From CAYVUV01 sp964455095 (GTDB lineage Bacteria; Desulfobacterota; Binatia; HRBIN30; CADEER01), in the NCBI GenBank assembly GCA_964455095.1, contig CAYVUV010000144.1, forward strand, positions 1 through 19,012: a DNA stretch of 19,012 nt, read 5' to 3'. The position numbers and the translations under genes were made by a program. Numbering within the stretch: position 1 is the first letter of the stretch; each line of letters starts with the position of its first letter. Positions 14,504-19,012 of the stretch are shown here, in pieces. The notes under the pieces are model-generated. The model worked only from the letters and a program-made list of their open reading frames with translations. It was not told where the DNA came from and ran no database searches.

Positions 14504-16072
14504 GTGCGCGCGGCGATGGCCAGCGCCATCGGTATCTGGTCCATTCTCTTCGGAGGTGCGGCGCAGGGAGGATCGACGCCGAGCCCTCGCCTCAAAGTCT
14601 GCGTCGTATCGCTCAACGAGCCGAACGAGATCGACGCGTTCCGCGCCTCCCTCGATCCGCGCAAGTTCGAGATCGTCGACATTCGAGCTCTGGGCGGACC
14701 CGCGATCCCGCCGAGCCAGCCCGAATCCGCTTCGGCATCGTGGTTGTTCAACTCCTGTCGGCCCGATACGACCTGCGACGTCGCGGTCTACTCGGCCGAA
14801 TTCGCCGGTGACTTCTTCGGCAAGACGGGCTCGCTGCGCCTGCAGGAGATGGAAGAAGCCTCCTGCCAGGCGCAGTGCGCGGGACTCTTCCAGACGCCAC
14901 TCGAAGTTTTCTTGCTCGCTTGCAATACCTTGGCGACCAAGGACGAGGATACCCGCACGCCGGACCAATACCTGCGCGTCCTGCTCGAGCACGGCTTCGA
15001 CCGCGCCGCCGCCGAGCGGGTGGTCGAGCTGCGCTATGGGCCGCTCGGACCGAGCTTTCGCGAATCGCTGCGCCGCGTCTTCGCCGGCGTGCCGCGCATC
15101 TACGGCTTTTCGTCGGTCGCCCCCCGCGGCGCGTACACCGCACCGATGCTGGCCCGATACTTCCGTGGCACACGCGACTATGCCGCCGACCTGCGGCGCC
15201 GGGCGCGCGACACCGGTCGCAACACGGCATTGCTCGCCAGCTTCAAGGGCACCTCACTGACCCAGACGGGCGGCCTGACCTCGAAAGAGGCCGGCGCGAT
15301 GGATCGCGCGCACATCTGTTCGCTGTACGACGAGCAGCGCTCGGTCACCGACCACTTGCGCACCGCTTATGGCCTGCTCGTGCGCCCGGACGCGCTCCGC
15401 TTCGTCCCGACGGTCCAGGTCTTCCTCTCACGCCACCCGGCGGAGAAGTTTTCGCGCACCGATCGCGAGATCTTCACCGCGATTCAGGATCTCGACGCCA
15501 CCCGTCACGAGGTGCTTCAGCTCGTGCGCAAGCTGAACGTGTCGGCGCTCAAGCTCGAGCTGGCGCATTTCGCGCTCCTGGTCGGTTGGCTCCACCAGAC
15601 GGAATTCCACTCCATAGCGGTCGACGCGGCGCACGAGCTGCTCCGTCAACGTCTCTCCGCCGAGGTGGTCGACATCATGTGCGCGATCACCAAGCACGAG
15701 TCCCTGCGCGGCGACTTCCGCGCCGCGGACATCTCGCCGGGCATCTATCAAGACGCGCAGGGGCTGCGCTTGCTGTCGTGCCTGGCTCCGGCCGACCCGC
15801 CCGTCAGCACGCGCATCGTCGAGGCAATGCAGAGCCGGGATGCAGAGCAACGCGAGTGGGCGGCATACGCCCTGACGCAGATTCGTCCGCGCGAGGAGTC
15901 GGTGTTGGTGAAGGTGGCGCCCTATCTGCGCGACCCCTCGCCGGCGATTGCCGATCGCATCCGCTGGCTTCTCCAGGCACAGGGTCCGCTGCCCTCCGGC
16001 GTTGAGCGGGCGATCAAGCGCGCCGCCCAGACGTATCCCGAGCGGCGCATGGCCGCGCAGTTCAACCGATAG
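14504..16072 (+). CDS. Exported protein of unknown function, possible caspase/CHAT-like core with HEAT-like C-terminus
   Basis: A 522-residue protein with a short signal-like N-terminus (MRAAMASAIGIWSILFGGAAQG); the GTG start is chosen from AGGGAG upstream. A strand LKVCVVSLNEPNE opens the first domain. Then come VAVYSAEFAGDFFG (about 94-106), Cys121-x3-Cys125, and VFLLACNTLATKD with Cys140. The paired hydrophobic strand plus loop and the ACNT motif recall the caspase/CHAT peptidase fold, where a His follows the first strand and a Cys the second. Here the His position appears to hold Ser/Ala/Glu, so catalysis is doubtful. A YGFSSVAPRG segment follows. Residues about 431-500 show two helical pairs resembling HEAT repeats (EWAAYALTQI, IADRIRWLLQ). 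It is 140 bp upstream of the EGF/Pro-Thr surface protein gene on the same strand. The fold assignment is inference; the gene itself is clear. Confidence 0.8.
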   Translation: MRAAMASAIGIWSILFGGAAQGGSTPSPRLKVCVVSLNEPNEIDAFRASLDPRKFEIVDIRALGGPAIPPSQPESASASWLFNSCRPDTTCDVAVYSAEFAGDFFGKTGSLRLQEMEEASCQAQCAGLFQTPLEVFLLACNTLATKDEDTRTPDQYLRVLLEHGFDRAAAERVVELRYGPLGPSFRESLRRVFAGVPRIYGFSSVAPRGAYTAPMLARYFRGTRDYAADLRRRARDTGRNTALLASFKGTSLTQTGGLTSKEAGAMDRAHICSLYDEQRSVTDHLRTAYGLLVRPDALRFVPTVQVFLSRHPAEKFSRTDREIFTAIQDLDATRHEVLQLVRKLNVSALKLELAHFALLVGWLHQTEFHSIAVDAAHELLRQRLSAEVVDIMCAITKHESLRGDFRAADISPGIYQDAQGLRLLSCLAPADPPVSTRIVEAMQSRDAEQREWAAYALTQIRPREESVLVKVAPYLRDPSPAIADRIRWLLQAQGPLPSGVERAIKRAAQTYPERRMAAQFNR

Positions 16073-16201
16073 CGCTGGTGGCCTGGCAGTGCCGGCAAAA
16101 CCTGTCTTGCGCCCCTGTACAGGCGTGTAGTAAGCCGTTCTCGACCAAGATGCGGGGCGGGGCGTGTCAGAACCCGTGCGCGAGGATGTTGGGCGGAAAA
16201 A

Positions 16202-16209
16202 GGGAGAGG
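16202..16209 (+). promoter_or_regulatory. Shine-Dalgarno deciding the surface-protein start
   Basis: GGGAGAGG lies 3 nt before the ATG at 16213, and a normal signal peptide follows. The in-frame ATG at 16078 lacks both. Confidence 0.6.
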
Positions 16210-16212
16210 CGC

Positions 16213-17463
16213 ATGAGTCACGCGAGGGGATTGCGGATCTGGACCGTCCTGAGTGCCATCGCCGTCGGCAGCACGGTCCTGGCGTTGCTCGCCATCGGCG
16301 AACCAGCTGAGTCCGCGGTCGTCTGCACGGAGAACACTGACTGCGGCTGCACCATCACCGAGGGCAATCCCGGTTGCGACTCGTCTCCCGAGTCCGGCTA
16401 CTGCGACGGCAATACCGAAATCTGCGTCTGCAATTCGGGGCTCGGCTTCGGCGGACCCTTCTGCTGCCCCGGGAACGGATGCAGTGGCAACGGTTTGTGC
16501 GTGATCGGCGGGACCTGCCAATGCGACTCCGGCTTTTTCGGGACCGATTGCTCCCAGGCTGTGCCGACGGACACCCCGACCGAAACGCCGACGGACACCC
16601 CGACCGAAACGCCGACCGAGACGCCGACCGAAACGCCGACGGAGACGCCGACCGACACGCCGACGGACACGCCGACCGACACCCCGACCGAGACGCCAAC
16701 CGAAACGCCAACGGAGACGCCAACCGACACGCCGACTGACACGCCGACGCAGACGCCGACCGAGACGCCAACTGAAACGCCGACGGACACGCCGACGGAC
16801 ACGCCGACTGAAACGCCGACTGATACGCCGACCGAAACGCCCACCGCGACGCCAACCGACACCCCGACCGAAACGCCGACCAGCACCCCAACCGCGACAC
16901 CGACCATGACGCCGACCGCGACGCCGACCAGGACGCCAACCGCGACGCCGACCGTCACCCCGACCGCGACGCCGACCAGGACGCCGACCGCGACGCCGAC
17001 CATCACCCCGACGCGGACCGCGACGATCACGCCGACGATCACCCCGACGCCGACGCCGCTGGCGCCGATTCTCGAGCCCGGTCTGGCGCCGGGCGACGAC
17101 AACGTCTCGGGTACCGGGCGGCCGAATCGCGGCCCGACGTGTATCCAGATCTACGAGGTCGGGCCCAACAAGGTCGTCGACATACCGCCGCCCGACGACG
17201 AGCTTCTCGGCCAGGGCGGAACCGATGTGGGTGGGAACTTCTCCATCATGCTGTCCCGCCCGCTGGTGGCCGGCGACGTGATCTATGCCGTCGATGTCTG
17301 CGACGACCCGCCACTCGTTGGCGCGGTGTTCCTCATCTTCGACCCCGCCGCGGCACCTTTGCTGTCTTCGGGCATGATCGCACTCAGCGTCGCGATCCTC
17401 GGACTCCTCGGCCTTCTCGCCATGAGCCGCTCGAGCTCTGTCTCACAGACCGAGGACCGGTAA
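16213..17463 (+). CDS. Secreted Cys-rich/EGF-like protein with Pro-Thr repeat stalk and C-terminal anchor
   Basis: A 416-residue protein. Residues 1-34 are a signal peptide (MSHARGLRIW, a hydrophobic core, then GEPAESA). Residues 38-113 contain 14 cysteines, an even number suited to seven disulfides, ending in an EGF-like pattern CQCDSGFFGTDC. Residues about 118-283 are a continuous PTxT stalk: first PTDT/PTET (acidic), then PTAT/PTMT/PTRT/PTVT/PTIT (neutral to basic). A globular part, about 284-380, follows (PGDDNVSGTGRPNRGPTCIQ, then a strand-rich segment). The C-terminus is PLLSS, a hydrophobic stretch of about 17 residues (387-403), then MSR and a short polar tail. This P-x-x-S/TM/Arg plan is like IPTL/PEP-CTERM-type sorting signals but is not an exact match. 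It is probably displayed on the cell surface with the binding head held out by the stalk. The threonines are candidate O-glycosylation sites, and a glycosyltransferase is encoded next door. Ligand unknown. Confidence 0.85.
   Translation: MSHARGLRIWTVLSAIAVGSTVLALLAIGEPAESAVVCTENTDCGCTITEGNPGCDSSPESGYCDGNTEICVCNSGLGFGGPFCCPGNGCSGNGLCVIGGTCQCDSGFFGTDCSQAVPTDTPTETPTDTPTETPTETPTETPTETPTDTPTDTPTDTPTETPTETPTETPTDTPTDTPTQTPTETPTETPTDTPTDTPTETPTDTPTETPTATPTDTPTETPTSTPTATPTMTPTATPTRTPTATPTVTPTATPTRTPTATPTITPTRTATITPTITPTPTPLAPILEPGLAPGDDNVSGTGRPNRGPTCIQIYEVGPNKVVDIPPPDDELLGQGGTDVGGNFSIMLSRPLVAGDVIYAVDVCDDPPLVGAVFLIFDPAAAPLLSSGMIALSVAILGLLGLLAMSRSSSVSQTEDR
16564..17058 (+). repeat. Pro-Thr coding tandem repeat (6/12-nt period)
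   Basis: About 495 bp of a degenerate CCGACnGAnACG-type unit code for alternating Pro-Thr-x-Thr. Third positions vary (ccg/cca/ccc, acg/acc), so the array is old enough to have diverged at silent sites while the peptide pattern was kept. It changes from Asp/Glu to Ala/Met/Arg/Val/Ile at the x position near 16845-16900. Confidence 0.95.
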
Positions 17464-17490
17464 TCTGTCGCAGAACCGCTGGCGTCGAGA

Positions 17491-18699
17491 CTAGAGCGCC
17501 GCGATGAGCTCGGCGGCGCGATCCGCACCGTCCGGAGCGGTCGCGATCCGCGCTGCGGCAGCGTGAGCTGCCGCAGCGTGCGAGGGGCTGCGCAGCAGGG
17601 CATCGAGCGTCGCCGCCATGTTCTCCTTGCCGTTCCACCAGCGGCCGAGGCCGGCGTCCTGCAGTCGGGCCGCGGTGTCGAACTGGTCGAAGGCGAAGGG
17701 TGTGACGAGACTCGGTTTGCCGGCGCGCAGCGCTTCCGCGCAGGTGCCGAATCCACCGTGATGGACCACGGCGGACGCCGCCGGGAACAGCTGCGCGTAC
17801 GGGGCAGACGCGACGACCAGCAGGTTCGGACTTGGCGTCACCGCGTCAGCCGAACGGCCGATCAGCACGCAGCGGCGCCCGAGCGTCTCGCACGCCTCCG
17901 CAACCGCACGATAGCGCTCCGCCGCGTGCAGACTGGCGGCGGAACCGAAGCCGGCGACGATCGGCGCCTCGCCCGCGGCGAGAAAGGATTCGACTGCGCG
18001 CGGCAACGGCTGCGACGGACCGACCGGGTCGAAGGCGAAGCCGCACATGCGCGCGCGCGGCGGATCGTCGGGCGCCGGCGGGCGAAACCATTCCGGCCAG
18101 ACGCCGAGGTTCAGGTCCGGCGCCGGCACGACTCCCGGCACCTTCGGCGCGCCGATCTCGGCAGCCAGTGGCGGCAGCGCCCGGCGCAGCACGATCTCGC
18201 TCAGGCGGCGCAGCACCGCCGTCAGCGCCCCTTGCACGACTCGCGGGGCGCGCCAATTCGCAAACACCACCGGCTGGTGACGCGACAGCCACGCCGACGA
18301 GGTCGTGGTGACGACAACGTTGCGGACCCCGGTTGTCACCGCTGCCCAAACGGCGCCATAGGACAACACATGCGAGACCACCGCCGTCGCACCGACTTCC
18401 CGCACGGTGTCCCGCACGACCGGGTAGGTGTCGCGAATGCTCGGGGCGGCAAGGTCCTTCCAGATCGCCATGCCACCCCGTGCCGTACTGAAGTAGTGCG
18501 GATTGGCGTGCAGAGTCGCGAAGAGGTCGAGAAACTTACCGGCGGCGACAAAGCGGCTGCCCGTGCTCTGCACCCGCTGTTCGTAGAACGGGTTGGCGAC
18601 GAATGTCACCGTCACCCCACGCCGCACCAGCGCGGCCGCAATCGACAGCAGGGGATTGAAATCCCCGTCCGACCCGAAGCTGGAGACGACGACGTTCAT
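17491..18699 (-). CDS. UGT-type glycosyltransferase (GT1 family)
   Basis: A 402-residue GT-B enzyme that should transfer a sugar from a nucleotide donor to a small molecule, lipid or polyketide-like acceptor. The N-terminus has the family opening FGSDGDFNPLLSIAAALVRRG (residues 8-28), with the usual G-x-x-GD-x-x-P pattern. The donor-site signature lies in the C-terminal half: SAVVHHGGFGTCAEALRAG and then P-x(5)-FDQFDTAARL (about 305-345), with the conserved His-Gly-Gly and the DQ pair. Its length and layout fit RhlB-like and macrolide or sterol glucosyltransferase-like bacterial UGTs; donor and acceptor cannot be read off. There is no signal peptide or membrane segment. It converges with the surface-protein gene, with stops only 27 bp apart. 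The ribosome site is weak (GGGT). Confidence 0.92.
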   Translation of the reverse strand: MNVVVSSFGSDGDFNPLLSIAAALVRRGVTVTFVANPFYEQRVQSTGSRFVAAGKFLDLFATLHANPHYFSTARGGMAIWKDLAAPSIRDTYPVVRDTVREVGATAVVSHVLSYGAVWAAVTTGVRNVVVTTTSSAWLSRHQPVVFANWRAPRVVQGALTAVLRRLSEIVLRRALPPLAAEIGAPKVPGVVPAPDLNLGVWPEWFRPPAPDDPPRARMCGFAFDPVGPSQPLPRAVESFLAAGEAPIVAGFGSAASLHAAERYRAVAEACETLGRRCVLIGRSADAVTPSPNLLVVASAPYAQLFPAASAVVHHGGFGTCAEALRAGKPSLVTPFAFDQFDTAARLQDAGLGRWWNGKENMAATLDALLRSPSHAAAAHAAAARIATAPDGADRAAELIAAL

Positions 18700-18807
18700 G
18701 CTACCCAGTTCAAGACGGCCATGCTGGCGGACTATTCACGTCGCCCGTTGGTACGGTTGGAAGACTGGATGATGCTTGGCCTTGACCGGCCATTCGCGAA
18801 AGGAATT

Positions 18808-18826
18808 CCTCTCCCTCAGGGAGAGG
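18808..18826. repeat. REP-like palindrome core
   Basis: CCTCTCCC and GGGAGAGG pair around TCA. With the following TAAGGTGAGGGG it matches the style of dispersed repeats found in many proteobacteria (recollection). It lies about 110 bp upstream of the glycosyltransferase gene start. Confidence 0.75.
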
Positions 18827-18828
18827 TA

Positions 18829-18898
18829 AGGTGAGGGGATGAAATGACGGCTTCGACCTCGATTCGTTTGAAGAGTTTGTTCGATCCCCTCACCTGAA
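18829..18898. repeat. 12-bp perfect inverted repeat around 43 nt
   Basis: AGGTGAGGGGAT (18829-18840) is exactly complementary to ATCCCCTCACCT (18884-18895). The stem can be lengthened by GAA (18841-18843) with TTC (18880-18882) around a one-base bulge. The left arm belongs to the REP-like core; the right arm lies in the leader of the transposase-like gene. Confidence 0.8.
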
Positions 18899-18917
18899 GA
18901 TCATCTGGAAGGCCTCA

Positions 18918-18971
18918 CCCCACGGGTTGTAACGTTCGGTTGAACCGGACCGACGCAACCAACCCGTGGGG
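18918..18971 (+). other. Strong hairpin in the leader of the transposase-like gene
   Basis: CCCCACGGGTTG (18918-18929) pairs perfectly over 12 bp with CAACCCGTGGGG (18960-18971). Inside, CGTTCGGT (18933-18940) can pair with ACCGACG (18949-18955). The structure ends two bases before the ribosome site, so it could limit translation or be part of a non-coding RNA. Confidence 0.7.
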
Positions 18972-18984
18972 AGGAGGTGTGGAG

Positions 18985-19012
18985 ATGAATGGATTGTACT
19001 GTGGGATCGATC
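18985..19012 (+). CDS. Start of a probable IS110-family transposase (truncated by window edge)
   Basis: Nine codons are visible: MNGLYCGID. GGAGGTG lies 5 nt before the ATG, one of the best ribosome sites in the window. Y-x-G-I-D at this position is the usual beginning of IS110/IS1111 transposases, whose Asp is the first residue of the DEDD RuvC-like domain. Nine residues are too few for certainty; other proteins with an RNase H-like fold also begin near such a motif. Confidence 0.45.

Larger units (their letters stand above)
18841..19012 (+). mobile_element. Possible left end of an IS110-family element
   Basis: The call rests on the transposase-like start at 18985, the structured non-coding stretch of about 145 bp before it and an adjacent REP-like palindrome, a known kind of target for IS110/IS1111 elements. 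The left boundary is not determined; IS110 elements lack long terminal inverted repeats. The element continues beyond the window. Confidence 0.35.

Noticed and set aside
16564..17058. Possible CRISPR or minisatellite array
   Set aside because: The 6/12-nt period is in frame, has no spacers, and varies mainly at silent sites; it is a coding repeat.
16398..17102. A minus-strand frame coding repeated VGVSVGV
   Set aside because: It is the complement of the Pro-Thr repeat. The plus strand has a signal peptide, ribosome site, Cys-rich head and anchor.

Overview
The window is GC-rich DNA from a Gram-negative-type bacterium. Evidence for this is a lipobox lipoprotein, signal peptides, and an N-terminus that looks like an outer-membrane or periplasmic protein. 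A eukaryotic-like Ser/Thr kinase, FHA proteins, a Pro-Thr repeat surface protein and REP-like palindromes together suggest a deltaproteobacterial-type lineage (Myxococcota, Binatota or similar). That placement is inference from gene style only. I see no rRNA, tRNA or CRISPR array.

Left half (1-11460, all minus strand, read right to left): a run of six genes. The order is a PP2C phosphatase, a 1670-residue transmembrane Ser/Thr kinase, an unusual fusion of a flavoprotein disulfide-reductase-like module with two FHA domains and a plant-type [2Fe-2S] ferredoxin, a lipoprotein with two GlcG/HbpS-like domains, a C-terminally membrane-anchored FHA protein, and the start of an exported protein that leaves the window. 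Spacings are 16-93 bp. A good sigma70-like promoter precedes the phosphatase, and a weaker one may precede the fusion gene. The set reads as a phospho-signalling module: writer, eraser and two phosphothreonine readers. One reader is physically joined to an electron-transfer enzyme, which suggests kinase control of redox chemistry. This is the most unusual content of the window.

Middle (11461-14503): a 0.3 kb spacer holds a 100-nt inverted repeat of REP type. It is followed by a zinc-dependent alcohol dehydrogenase (+), an array of four strong hairpins between convergent genes, and a Rieske non-heme iron oxygenase alpha subunit (-). These two look like ordinary catabolic enzymes without a visible pathway.

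Right part (14504-19012): an exported protein of unknown function with a possible caspase/CHAT-like core and HEAT-like C-terminus (+); a secreted Cys-rich/EGF-like protein with a Pro-Thr stalk of about 165 residues and a C-terminal membrane anchor (+); and a UGT-type glycosyltransferase (-). At the right edge a REP-like palindrome lies next to hairpin-rich DNA and the first nine codons of a gene that looks like an IS110-family transposase. If so, the hairpin region is where a bridge RNA would be encoded.
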